A stretch of 38,757 bases of DNA from an uncultured Clostridia bacterium (GTDB taxonomy: Bacteria; Bacillota; Clostridia; Lachnospirales; Lachnospiraceae), in contig CANRWA010000037.1 in assembly GCA_947643415.1 (NCBI GenBank), positions 1-38,757 of the forward strand. The letters are read 5' to 3'. Under the pieces are notes generated by a model. The model was not told where the DNA came from. It saw nothing but the letters and a program-made list of their open reading frames with translations, and ran no database searches. Within the stretch, counting starts at the first letter, position 1. Each line of letters starts with the position of its first letter. The translations under genes were made by a program, and so were the position numbers. Positions 1 through 8,362 of the stretch are shown one piece after another.

Positions 1-147
1 TTTCCTTTTTAAAAAAAAACCACACCCCACATATTTTTTTTTTTTCTGTTTATATAATAGCCCCCCCACAATTTGCCCCCTTGTAAAATTTGCCCCGCCG
101 CTGAACTAACTACCACAAATAATGATCAATTACTTAAGTAAGCCTGA
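1..147. other. Low-complexity intergenic end, no gene
   Basis: No gene is visible here. The stretch has long homopolymer runs (A9, a run of 13 T, C7, C5) and the ten-base string aatttgcccc occurs twice, about 20 bases apart. It lies downstream of the minus-strand ABC permease. I see no clear terminator hairpin. Homopolymer runs of this kind are prone to slippage and to assembly error. Confidence 0.5.
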
Positions 148-1374
148 CTACGATTGCTCTTTGCTCTGTAACCCTTTGAGTGCATTGGTGAGTTTGATGG
201 GATTTCCGTAGCGGAGGGTTGAATTGCGGAATATCTTTGCTGCCACGAATCCCATGCCAATGACAGAGGCATATAGGATCACTGCGGCTACTATGATTTC
301 CCAGGCAGAGACGGTTCCCATGGCGATACGGATAAACATGGCACTGTAGGAGCTGACAGGAAGGAAGGACAGTATTTTCATTATGATGCCGTCTGGTTCC
401 TGCATCTGGAACAGTACGAGGAAATAGATGATCATAACAAGCATCTGTGCAGTTCCCGCACTTTTGTTCAAGTCCTCGATTTTAGAGACGAGGGCGCCCA
501 GGGCGCCATACATAAAGGCATAGATCAGGAATCCGCCAAGCCCGAATACTGCGAAAGTTACCAGTACATCGGCAGGGATATCCAAAATGATATCCAGCAT
601 CCCGCCAAGATTGTCCCGATTTATATGATAAGCTCCCAGCAGGCTTGCGAAGATAAGGCCCAGTTGGAATAAGATCGCTGTTGCACCTGCCAGGACTTTT
701 CCGAACAGAAGACTGGAGGATGGGGTGCTTGTCACTAATATTTCCACAGTACGGTTGCTCTTTTCATTGGCGACACTGGTAGCGATCATCATACCATACA
801 TGACAATGACGAAAAATACCAATATGACAAGAATGTAGCTGTACCAGTAATTGGATCTGGAATCCTTTCCAAGGATATTTTCATGACAAATGATATTTTT
901 CTGATCCAGTTGGATCAGTTCATTATAATCCAGTTTGTTGTCATTGCAGTATTTCATCTTCGCTGCTGTGCTCATCAGCTCGGAGAAAAGTTCCTTTGTA
1001 TCTTCCATCATAGACTGGTTAAACACATAATAATCGTATTCATGAATGGAGTGGATCACAAAGCCGGCTTCCACATTTTCTGATGTAACTGCTTCCCTTA
1101 CCTCATCTTCATTTTTCATTCTCTTTACCTCAGCTTTGCCATAAGAGTTGATGAGTTCATCCGGGATTAGGTTTTCAGGATCAAATATTGCCATAGTCTC
1201 TGCGATCACATTTGTTTTTTCTTTTTCGGATGTTTCCTTGCCAGAGATAAGTCCCGGCAGGCTGATGGCAGCGATGGCGAGGACGCAGATTAAGACTGTG
1301 GAGAGCATATAGGATTTACTCTTAAAATAATTTCCTGATTCAAAACAATACACATGAAATAGTTTTTTCATCAT
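148..1374 (-). CDS. ABC-2 type export permease (NatB-like)
   Basis: Membrane subunit of an ABC exporter, probably for sodium ions, a drug or a small molecule; the substrate cannot be read from sequence. The 408-residue protein has the NatB/ABC-2 layout: one N-terminal membrane helix (about residues 22-42), a polar extracytoplasmic stretch of about 130 residues, then five or so helices from residue 175 to 380. The motif NEKSNRTVEILVTSTP after the second helix is typical of this family. Its ATG overlaps the stop of the upstream ATPase gene as ATGA, so the two are translationally coupled and form one transporter. Confidence 0.88.
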   Translation of the reverse strand: MMKKLFHVYCFESGNYFKSKSYMLSTVLICVLAIAAISLPGLISGKETSEKEKTNVIAETMAIFDPENLIPDELINSYGKAEVKRMKNEDEVREAVTSENVEAGFVIHSIHEYDYYVFNQSMMEDTKELFSELMSTAAKMKYCNDNKLDYNELIQLDQKNIICHENILGKDSRSNYWYSYILVILVFFVIVMYGMMIATSVANEKSNRTVEILVTSTPSSSLLFGKVLAGATAILFQLGLIFASLLGAYHINRDNLGGMLDIILDIPADVLVTFAVFGLGGFLIYAFMYGALGALVSKIEDLNKSAGTAQMLVMIIYFLVLFQMQEPDGIIMKILSFLPVSSYSAMFIRIAMGTVSAWEIIVAAVILYASVIGMGFVAAKIFRNSTLRYGNPIKLTNALKGLQSKEQS

Positions 1375-2327
1375 TTGTCACCGCTCCTTTCTTCTGTGGG
1401 AAGGGTCTCTTCCTCTGTATCTCCCACACATGATACAAAAATGTCATTTAGGGAGGGCTCATAGGAACCAAAATGGTTAACATCTATCTTTTCTTCACGA
1501 ATTCTGTCCAGTGCATCCCACTGGTCTTTGCCTTCTTTCAGAAGAAAGATGATATGGTGTCTGTTTCTCCCTTCTACTTCCAGCACATCAGAGAGTTTTT
1601 CACGGCAGCACTGTTCCAGCTCGTCTAAAGTTAAGTTAAGGGCAGACAGGATCTTTCGCCCCTTGCCATATTCTGCTTTGATCTCATCCAGATTACCGTC
1701 GAGGATCACTTCACCCTGGTTAATGATAGCGATATCTTCACAAAATTCCTCAACATAACTCATCTGATGGCTGGAGAATATGACGATCTTCCCTTCCGCG
1801 ATCAGCTCGCGGATCACATCCTTTAATATCTGGGAATTGACAGGATCAAGACCGGAGAATGGCTCGTCCAGTACGACAATATCAGGATCACAGACCAGTG
1901 TGGCGGCAAGTTGTACTTTTTGCTGGTTTCCCTTCGACAACGTATCCATTTTCCTCTTCTCATATTCGGATACCTGAAGCCGCTCCAGCCACTTTCTGGC
2001 ATTTTCCGCTGCTTTCTTTTTATCCAGCCCGCGAAGCTTGGCAAAATACACCATTTGCTCCATTACAGTCTTCTTAGGGTACATACCACGCTCCTCAGGC
2101 AGATAACCCACCTGGTTTTTGGAGGGTTCAAATTTTTTGCCATCCAGAAGGATCTCTCCTTCATTGGCATGAAAGATATCCATGATAATACGGATGGAAG
2201 TTGTCTTGCCAGCGCCGTTCCTGCCCAGCAGCCCCAGTGCCCTTCCACTCTGGACAGAGAAGTTTATCCCCTTTAAGACTTCTTTGCTGCCAAAGCTCTT
2301 GTGTAAGTTCTTTAGTTCAAGTCTCAT
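1371..2327 (-). CDS. ABC transporter ATP-binding protein (NatA-like)
   Basis: Cytoplasmic ATPase that powers the permease encoded immediately downstream. Visible motifs are Walker A (GRNGAGKTT, about residues 35-43), a signature of the form LSKGNQQKVQLA, and Walker B (DIVVLDEPFSGLDP). The LSKGNQQKVQ form is typical of the NatA and related export families. After the nucleotide-binding domain comes an extension of about 100 residues, as in NatA. The start ATG has AAGGAGA upstream. Length (318 aa) is normal. The gene runs away from the GH3-like gene and has its own promoter. Confidence 0.9.
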   Translation of the reverse strand: MRLELKNLHKSFGSKEVLKGINFSVQSGRALGLLGRNGAGKTTSIRIIMDIFHANEGEILLDGKKFEPSKNQVGYLPEERGMYPKKTVMEQMVYFAKLRGLDKKKAAENARKWLERLQVSEYEKRKMDTLSKGNQQKVQLAATLVCDPDIVVLDEPFSGLDPVNSQILKDVIRELIAEGKIVIFSSHQMSYVEEFCEDIAIINQGEVILDGNLDEIKAEYGKGRKILSALNLTLDELEQCCREKLSDVLEVEGRNRHHIIFLLKEGKDQWDALDRIREEKIDVNHFGSYEPSLNDIFVSCVGDTEEETLPTEERSGDK

Positions 2328-2391
2328 CGCTTTCTCCTTGTTATGTATATTCCGGCAACGAATCTGTTGTGTTCGTTAAACTGGTACTTTT

Positions 2392-2419
2392 ATTATAAGA
2401 GAAATATAAGAGAATTCAA
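2392..2419 (-). promoter_or_regulatory. Candidate promoter of the NatAB-like operon
   Basis: On the minus strand, TTGAAT (2419-2414) and TATAAT (2397-2392) are separated by 16 bp, a good sigma-A type promoter. It lies about 65 bp upstream of the ATPase start codon. Confidence 0.55.
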
Positions 2420-2450
2420 GATGAATTATAAATAAAATATAAAAATTCAC

Positions 2451-2479
2451 AAAAGGGGCTTTTGTTACAAGCCCCTTTT
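2451..2479 (-). terminator. Terminator after the Cys/Gly-rich gene
   Basis: A perfect 11-bp stem, AAAAGGGGCTT (2451-2461) against AAGCCCCTTTT (2469-2479), with a 7-base loop. It lies just downstream of the minus-strand small gene. The stem ends in an A/T tract, so it could work in either direction, and it separates this gene from the ABC operon promoter. Confidence 0.75.
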
Positions 2480-2518
2480 GGCATCCTCTGGGATACCCTG
2501 GTATTTGGACAGGAATCC

Positions 2519-2752
2519 TTAGCAGCCACAGCCGCAGCCGCCGCCAAATCCGTTGCCATTGCCGCCACAGCAGCAGAGAAGCAGCAGGATCCAGATGATG
2601 CAGCTGCAGTCGCCGCCACCGAATCCGCCAAATCCGTTGCCGCCACAGCCTCCGCATACAAGCAGAAGCAGGATAATGATCCAGCAGGAAGAGCCATTCC
2701 CCTCATTGCAGGAACATCCGCCTCCACACTGTGTTGCTGATAAATCACTCAT
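2519..2752 (-). CDS. Small Cys/Gly-rich protein with two hydrophobic segments
   Basis: A 77-residue protein with 14 cysteines and about a third glycine. It is built as two imperfect repeats. Each has a Cys-containing polar piece, then a short hydrophobic run (WIIILLLLVCG and CIIWILLLLCC), then a CGG-N-GFGG tail, and the protein ends in GCGCGC. AGGAGG sits 8 bases upstream of the ATG and a terminator follows, so I regard it as a real gene despite its odd composition. Similar short proteins in Lachnospiraceae are, as I recall, annotated by loose similarity as chorion-like high-cysteine proteins. The function is unknown; a membrane-associated, metal-binding or disulphide-linked peptide are possibilities. 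Confidence 0.72.
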   Translation of the reverse strand: MSDLSATQCGGGCSCNEGNGSSCWIIILLLLVCGGCGGNGFGGFGGGDCSCIIWILLLLCCCGGNGNGFGGGCGCGC

Positions 2753-2848
2753 AATTTTGCCTCCTAAGATTCATTTACAATGTTATCCTATGCCAGGGGG
2801 CTTGGGCGGTTTACACAAATTATCAAAAAAATTTCTGAAATATTTTAT

Positions 2849-2877
2849 TTGTATGTGTGTTAATAATATAGTATAAT
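2849..2877 (+). promoter_or_regulatory. Promoter of the GH3-like lipoprotein gene (and probably purF)
   Basis: TTGTAT (2849-2854) and a consensus TATAAT (2872-2877) are separated by exactly 17 bp. The start codon of the lipoprotein gene is about 40 bp downstream. No other clear promoter is visible before purF, so this may drive purF too. Confidence 0.65.
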
Positions 2878-2919
2878 TGAAGTTGTGCCAGAGTGGCACA
2901 AAAAGGAGTATGGATTACG

Positions 2920-4197
2920 ATGAAACGGTTTCTAACAGTTGTGTGCATGACCGTGGTTGTTCTTGTTCTGTTTGCCTGCGGCAGCGGAACGGATGATCCG
3001 CAGGCGACGAAGACGCCGGAGGAAACGAAAGCCGGGGACAAAGAAGAACCGGGCATTGCATCAGGACAAGCATCTGCTACAGAGCAGCCGGTCATATCGG
3101 ACAGTGAGGCTTTTAACAGGGCAGAAGAGATAATTAAGAATATGACCCTGGAGGAGAAAGTGGGGCAGATGTTCCTTGTGGAACTTACCCAGATGGATCC
3201 GCCGAAGAAGGCATCTGGCAGGCGCTACCGCCTGACAAAAAAAATGCGCGAGAATCTGCTCAGTTTTCCTGTAGGCGGGGTCTTCCTGACGGAAAAGAAT
3301 GTCAAAGATGAAGAGCAGACAAGAAAACTCATAACAGATATCCAGGAACTGGCATCCGGGGGAGCGATGTATGTAGCGGCAGAGGAAGAGTGCGGGAAAG
3401 ACCACTCTCTGGCAGCGAAAGTGAAGGACATGAAGGATCTGGGGTATGTTCCAGTGACCAGGCAGACATTGGGTCTGACAGAACAACAGATATATGATGA
3501 GGGAGTGAGAGTCGCTGTTCAACTGCGGCAGTGGGGATTTAACCTGAACCTTGCGCCTGTGGCGGACATTGGGTCAGAGGTAAATCCTGGCTATGCAGCC
3601 AGGTGTTTTGGAACAGAGGCAGATGAGGTTTCCGAAATGCTGGCCGCTATGGTAGAGGGTATGCGGGACAGTGGACTGGCTGTGACCCTTAAATATTTTC
3701 CTGGAATAGGCAGTGTGGCAGGAGACTATGAGGAGGACATATTGGACAACCAGGAAAGCCTTATGACGCTCCGTAATAATAGTTTTTCTGTGTATTCGGA
3801 TGGCATTGGGGCAGGGGCTGACTGTGTCATGATGGCGAATACAGCAGTAAGTAAGGTTACCGTGAATGATAAACTCCCGGCATTTTTGTCACAGGAAGTT
3901 GTGACAGATCTTTTGCGGGAAGAAGTAGGTTTTCAGGGAGTGATCATGACACCGCCATTGAATACGAAAGCGGTTACAAAAAATTATACAGTAGAATATG
4001 TGGTTGTAGAGGCAGTGAAGGCAGGTTGTGATATGATCATTATGCCAGAGGATCCCAAAAGGGGATACAGGGCACTGCTTGATGCTGTCTTATCAGGGAA
4101 GATTGATGAAAAGGTGATCAATACATCTGTCCGCAGGATTCTTCAGGACAAGATCCAGCGGCAGATCCTGGTGTTAGATGAAGATGCTGGTAAATAG
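2920..4197 (+). CDS. GH3-like lipoprotein, probable inactive beta-N-acetylhexosaminidase homologue
   Basis: A 425-residue lipoprotein. A short signal peptide ends in the lipobox LFAC (Cys20), followed by an acidic, Thr-rich linker. Residues from about 65 align by eye with the glycoside hydrolase family 3 N-terminal (NagZ-type) barrel: EEKVGQMFLVEL, the barrel strand NLNLAPVADI, KYFPG, and a C-terminal SVRRILQDK. The catalytic features are gone. The usual KHFPGHGDT motif reads KYFPGIGSV (residues 258-266), and the TD(A/D/S)L strand carrying the nucleophilic aspartate reads TPPL (344-347). I therefore infer a non-catalytic carbohydrate-binding or scaffold role at the cell surface. The start at 2920 was chosen because AAAGGAG lies 11 bases upstream; an in-frame ATG at 2893 has no ribosome binding site. 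It is followed by purF after 38 bp with no terminator. Confidence 0.8.
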   Translation: MKRFLTVVCMTVVVLVLFACGSGTDDPQATKTPEETKAGDKEEPGIASGQASATEQPVISDSEAFNRAEEIIKNMTLEEKVGQMFLVELTQMDPPKKASGRRYRLTKKMRENLLSFPVGGVFLTEKNVKDEEQTRKLITDIQELASGGAMYVAAEEECGKDHSLAAKVKDMKDLGYVPVTRQTLGLTEQQIYDEGVRVAVQLRQWGFNLNLAPVADIGSEVNPGYAARCFGTEADEVSEMLAAMVEGMRDSGLAVTLKYFPGIGSVAGDYEEDILDNQESLMTLRNNSFSVYSDGIGAGADCVMMANTAVSKVTVNDKLPAFLSQEVVTDLLREEVGFQGVIMTPPLNTKAVTKNYTVEYVVVEAVKAGCDMIIMPEDPKRGYRALLDAVLSGKIDEKVINTSVRRILQDKIQRQILVLDEDAGK

Positions 4198-4235
4198 ATG
4201 ATTATGCTAATATACTTGGAAAGAAAGGAATCAGG

Positions 4236-5702
4236 ATGGATATGCAGGTCAGCGGATGTTCAGGAGAGAGTTTGTGTACAGAACATTATTATGAGGATGG
4301 GCTTCATGAGGAGTGTGGGGTGTTTGGTATTTATGATCTGGATGGCGGCGATGTGGCATCGACGATTTATTATGGGTTATTTGCCCTGCAGCACCGCGGT
4401 CAGGAAAGCTGCGGCATCGCAGTCAGTGATACAGAGGGTCCCAAAGGGAAAGTCTTGTCAGCTAAAGGTATGGGACTTGTAAATGAGGTATTTGATTCAG
4501 AAAGGCTGGGAGAATTAAAGGGCAATATTGGTGTAGGGCATGTTCGTTATTCAACAGCAGGTGCCAGCAATAACCATAATGTACAGCCGCTGGTACTGAA
4601 TTATGTGAAGGGAACATTGATGCTCGCCCACAATGGAAATCTGGTAAATGCACCGGAACTCCGCAGGGAATTGGAATTTACCGGGGCGATCTTCCAGACA
4701 ACCATTGATTCCGAGGTCATCGCCTATCATATCGCCAGAGAGCGATTGAACACAGGAACGGTGGAGGATGCTGTAAAAAATGCCATGCGCAAGATAAAAG
4801 GTGCCTATTCGCTTGTGATCGCCAGTCCGAGAAAACTCATTGGGGCCAGGGATCCTTTTGGTTTCCGCCCGTTGGTCATCGGCAGGCGGGATAACAGTTA
4901 TATCCTTGCCAGTGAGACCTGTGCCCTGGATGCGGTGGGGGCTGAATTTGTGCGGGATGTGAAGCCGGGTGAGATCGTTATGCTGGATAAGGACGGCATT
5001 TCATCCGATGAGAGCCTTTGTACAGTGAAACCAGCGAAATGTATCTTTGAATATATTTATTTTGCCAGGCCAGACAGTTATGTAGATGGTGTCAGTGTCT
5101 ATAATTCCCGTATTATGGCAGGAAAAATACTTGCCCAGATGCATCCGGCAGAGGCGGATATCGTTGTGGGTGTACCGGATTCTGGTAATGCTGCCGCCAT
5201 GGGCTTTGCCCTGGAAGCCAATATCCCATATGGTGTGGCTTTTGTCAAGAACAGCTATGTGGGAAGGACATTTATCAAACCGAAACAGTCGGCAAGGGAA
5301 TCCAGTGTGCATATTAAGTTAAATGTATTAAAAGAAGTGGTGAGAGGAAAACGTGTCGTCATGGTAGATGATTCCATTGTCAGGGGAACGACAAGCGGGC
5401 GGATCGTCAAGATGCTGAAAGACGCAGGAGCTGTGGAAGTTCATGTGAGAATCAGTTCACCGCCGTTTCTGTATCCCTGCTATTTTGGAACAGATGTACC
5501 AAGCTGTGATCAGCTCATCGCCTACAATAACACGGTGGAGCAGATCTGTGAGCTGATCGGGGCGGACTCCCTGGGATACCTGGATGGGGAACGGCTGCCA
5601 GAGCTGATCGAGGGTGATACCGGATACTGTGATGCCTGCTTTTCCGGCAATTATCCGGTTGAGCCGCCAAAGGAAGATATCCGTGGAGATTATGACAGAT
5701 AG
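4236..5702 (+). CDS. purF: Amidophosphoribosyltransferase
   Basis: Catalyses the first committed step of purine synthesis, PRPP plus glutamine to 5-phosphoribosylamine. The N-terminal Ntn glutaminase domain begins at Cys27 (HEECGVFGIYDL), so a propeptide of 26 residues must be removed. This is longer than the 11 residues of the Bacillus subtilis enzyme. The phosphoribosyltransferase PRPP motif VVMVDDSIVRGTTS lies near residues 375-388. Cysteines at about 269, 415, 465 and 468 (the last two as YCDAC) match the four ligands of the oxygen-sensitive 4Fe-4S cluster of the Bacillus-type enzyme. GAAAGGAATC precedes the ATG. The 488-residue length is normal. It is followed by purB. Confidence 0.97.
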   Translation: MDMQVSGCSGESLCTEHYYEDGLHEECGVFGIYDLDGGDVASTIYYGLFALQHRGQESCGIAVSDTEGPKGKVLSAKGMGLVNEVFDSERLGELKGNIGVGHVRYSTAGASNNHNVQPLVLNYVKGTLMLAHNGNLVNAPELRRELEFTGAIFQTTIDSEVIAYHIARERLNTGTVEDAVKNAMRKIKGAYSLVIASPRKLIGARDPFGFRPLVIGRRDNSYILASETCALDAVGAEFVRDVKPGEIVMLDKDGISSDESLCTVKPAKCIFEYIYFARPDSYVDGVSVYNSRIMAGKILAQMHPAEADIVVGVPDSGNAAAMGFALEANIPYGVAFVKNSYVGRTFIKPKQSARESSVHIKLNVLKEVVRGKRVVMVDDSIVRGTTSGRIVKMLKDAGAVEVHVRISSPPFLYPCYFGTDVPSCDQLIAYNNTVEQICELIGADSLGYLDGERLPELIEGDTGYCDACFSGNYPVEPPKEDIRGDYDR

Positions 5703-5772
5703 TGACAGGATGCCGATGGGAACCCATTTAGCCAGAAACTGGTTTTATGATATGTAAATAAGAAAGGAACGT

Positions 5773-7233
5773 ATGAATATGAGTACAGACAGATATGTGA
5801 GTCCATTGTCCGAGAGATATGCCAGCAGGGAAATGCAGTTCATCTTTTCGCCGGATATGAAGTTCCGTACATGGAGAAAGCTGTGGATTGCCCTAGCTGA
5901 GACAGAACAGGAACTGGGATTAAAGGATGCAGAGGGGAATCCGCGCATCACTGATGAGCAGATCGCTGAGCTGAAAGCACATCAGGAAGATATCAATTAT
6001 GATGTGGCAAAGGCACGGGAAAAGGAAGTGCGCCATGATGTGATGAGCCATGTCTACGCCTATGGAAAACAGTGTCCGGGTGCTGCGGGGATCATCCATC
6101 TTGGGGCAACCTCCTGTTATGTAGGGGACAATACCGATGTCATCATTATGACAGAGGCGCTGAAGCTTGTGAAGAAAAAATTGGTGAATGTGATTCATGT
6201 CCTGTCTGAATTTGCCGTGAAATATAAGGATCTTCCTACACTGGCATTTACCCATTTCCAGCCGGCACAGCCTACTACAGTGGGTAAACGTGCCACACTC
6301 TGGATGCAGGAGCTGGTGATGGATCTGGAAGATCTGGACTATGTACTTTCCAATATGAAACTTCTTGGTTCTAAGGGAACGACAGGAACGCAGGCGAGTT
6401 TTCTTGAATTATTTGATGGAGATGAGGATGCGTGCCGGAAGGCAGATGTGCGGATTGCAGAGAAAATGGGCTTCCAGGCATGTTTTCCAGTATCGGGACA
6501 GACCTATTCAAGGAAATTGGATACAAGGGTCTGCAACATACTTGCCGGCATTGCGGCAAGTGCGCACAAATTTTCCAATGATATCCGTCTCCTGCAGCAT
6601 CTGAAAGAGGTGGAAGAGCCTTTTGAGAAGAGTCAGATCGGTTCCTCTGCCATGGCATATAAGCGAAATCCTATGCGCAGTGAGAGGATCGCTTCTCTCG
6701 CACGTTATGTTATGGTGGATGCACTGAATCCTGCCATTACCTCAGCAACCCAATGGTTTGAGAGGACGCTGGATGATTCAGCAAATAAGCGTCTTAGTAT
6801 AGCGGAAGGATTTCTTGCTATAGATGGGATTCTGGACCTGTACATGAATGTGGCGGATGGCCTTGTGGTGTATGATAAGGTTATCACAAAGCGCCTGATG
6901 TCAGAACTGCCTTTCATGGCGACGGAAAATATCATGATGGACGCAGTGAAGGCAGGCGGCAACCGTCAGGAGCTTCACGAGAAGATCCGGGAGCTTTCTA
7001 TGGAGGCGGGCAGAAATGTGAAGGTGGAAGGGAAGGAAAATAATCTGCTGGAACTCATTGCCGCAGATGAGGCATTTCCTATGACGCTGGAAGAGCTGCA
7101 GCAGGCGATGGAGCCTTCTAAATATGTAGGGCGTGCACCGAGCCAGGTGAGTGAATTTATCGAAGAAGTGATACAGCCGATCCTCGCTGAGAACAGGGAT
7201 CTGTTGGGGATGACGGCGGAGATCACCTGCTGA
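5773..7233 (+). CDS. purB: Adenylosuccinate lyase
   Basis: Cleaves SAICAR to AICAR and adenylosuccinate to AMP, both with release of fumarate, so it acts twice in purine synthesis. The 486-residue protein carries the fumarase/aspartase superfamily signature SSAMAYKRNPMRSE at about residues 291-304, an upstream GATSCYVGDNTD segment and a THFQPAQPTT segment with the conserved catalytic-region His. AAAGGAAC precedes the ATG; a second in-frame ATG two codons later is possible. It follows purF by 70 bp in the same direction with no terminator, so the two are probably co-transcribed. The other purine genes are not in the window. Confidence 0.97.
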   Translation: MNMSTDRYVSPLSERYASREMQFIFSPDMKFRTWRKLWIALAETEQELGLKDAEGNPRITDEQIAELKAHQEDINYDVAKAREKEVRHDVMSHVYAYGKQCPGAAGIIHLGATSCYVGDNTDVIIMTEALKLVKKKLVNVIHVLSEFAVKYKDLPTLAFTHFQPAQPTTVGKRATLWMQELVMDLEDLDYVLSNMKLLGSKGTTGTQASFLELFDGDEDACRKADVRIAEKMGFQACFPVSGQTYSRKLDTRVCNILAGIAASAHKFSNDIRLLQHLKEVEEPFEKSQIGSSAMAYKRNPMRSERIASLARYVMVDALNPAITSATQWFERTLDDSANKRLSIAEGFLAIDGILDLYMNVADGLVVYDKVITKRLMSELPFMATENIMMDAVKAGGNRQELHEKIRELSMEAGRNVKVEGKENNLLELIAADEAFPMTLEELQQAMEPSKYVGRAPSQVSEFIEEVIQPILAENRDLLGMTAEITC

Positions 7234-7263
7234 CTTTCGATAGGAAGGGCGAAAGATTGATAT

Positions 7264-8130
7264 ATGTGGATTGCGGATAAATGGAAAGATTATGAGGTGC
7301 TGGATACCTCATCCGGCGAGAAGCTGGAACGGTGGGGGGACTACATACTGGTGCGTCCGGACCCCCAGGTGATCTGGAACACTCCACATGCAGTGCCAGA
7401 GTGGAAAAAGAAGAACGGGCATTACCACAGGAGCAGCAAAGGCGGCGGTCAGTGGGAGTTCTATCATCTGCCAGAGCAGTGGGATATCTCCTATGGTGAA
7501 CTGACTTTTCATCTAAAGCCATTTAGCTTTAAGCACACAGGGCTTTTCCCGGAGCAGGCAGTGAACTGGGATTGGGCGGGCAAGCTGATACGGGGGGCAG
7601 GACGTCCTGTCAAAGTGTTGAATTTATTTGCCTATACTGGTGGTGCGACAGTGGCATGTGCAAAAGCCGGTGCGGCAGTGACCCATGTTGATGCCTCCAA
7701 AGGGATGGTGACATGGGCGAAAGAAAATGCGGCAGCCTCCGGGCTTGCTGATGCACCAATCCGGTATCTGGTAGATGACTGCGTGAAGTTTGCAGAGCGG
7801 GAGATCCGCCGTGGAAATCAGTATGATGGGATCATTATGGATCCTCCGTCTTATGGACGGGGACCCAAAGGAGAGATATGGAAGATTGAGGAAAAGGTAT
7901 TTCCACTGGTTCAGCTCTGTGGGAAACTGCTGTCGGATGCTCCATTATTTTTCCTTATTAATTCGTATACAACGGGATTACAGCCTGCGGTACTTTCTTA
8001 TATGATGAATCTGGAACTTGTGGAGCGGTTTGGCGGAAATGTAGAAGCAGATGAGATCGGCCTGCCAGTCCGGGGTGGCAGGCTCACGCTGCCATGTGGA
8101 GCCAGCGGGCGCTGGGAAGCGATGCGATAG
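7264..8130 (+). CDS. Class I SAM-dependent methyltransferase, RlmI/RlmK-like
   Basis: Probable RNA methyltransferase of the COG1092 type. The SAM-binding motif I is VLNLFAYTGGATVACAKAGA (from about residue 117), followed by an acidic motif II region (THVDAS). The catalytic loop DPPSYGRGP (Asp193-Pro-Pro) is typical of the group that methylates rRNA bases. The N-terminal 100 residues lack a recognisable PUA domain, and at 288 residues the protein is shorter than RlmI, so the exact substrate is open. It begins 30 bp after purB and probably belongs to the same transcript, which ends at the terminator at 8281-8340. Confidence 0.82.
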   Translation: MWIADKWKDYEVLDTSSGEKLERWGDYILVRPDPQVIWNTPHAVPEWKKKNGHYHRSSKGGGQWEFYHLPEQWDISYGELTFHLKPFSFKHTGLFPEQAVNWDWAGKLIRGAGRPVKVLNLFAYTGGATVACAKAGAAVTHVDASKGMVTWAKENAAASGLADAPIRYLVDDCVKFAEREIRRGNQYDGIIMDPPSYGRGPKGEIWKIEEKVFPLVQLCGKLLSDAPLFFLINSYTTGLQPAVLSYMMNLELVERFGGNVEADEIGLPVRGGRLTLPCGASGRWEAMR

Positions 8131-8280
8131 AGGAAATTCCATATAGAAAATAATATATGTTGTTGCATACTAATTGCAGAAAAAATAATTGGGGTTATTA
8201 AGGAAGAGACAAAAGTCACAAATGAATTTTTTGTGAGATATTGCAAGACTTATGGTTTTAAAGGCCGCCCACAAGGGATA
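8131..8280. other. Intergenic stretch before the terminator
   Basis: Between the methyltransferase stop and the terminator hairpin I see no gene with a ribosome binding site. The methyltransferase frame stays open past its stop codon into this stretch but shows no family resemblance. Confidence 0.4.
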
Positions 8281-8340
8281 AGAGAACTCTCGCAGAGGTT
8301 CATGTGGAAAAGCACGGAATTCTGCGGGAGTTCTCTTTTG
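8281..8340 (+). terminator. Strong terminator after the purF-purB-methyltransferase unit
   Basis: A long stem with a perfect 9-bp base, AGAGAACTC (8281-8289) against GAGTTCTCT (8328-8336), continued after one mismatch by CGCAGA (8291-8296) against TCTGCG (8321-8326), and followed by TTTT. It lies between convergent genes and may serve both. Confidence 0.8.
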
Positions 8341-8362
8341 GGGGAATCAGGTCTAAAAAGTG

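Noticed and set aside
4198..4482. Open frame of 94 residues overlapping the start of purF
   Set aside because: It lies in another frame of purF, has no family resemblance and no better ribosome binding site; the purF frame is unmistakable.
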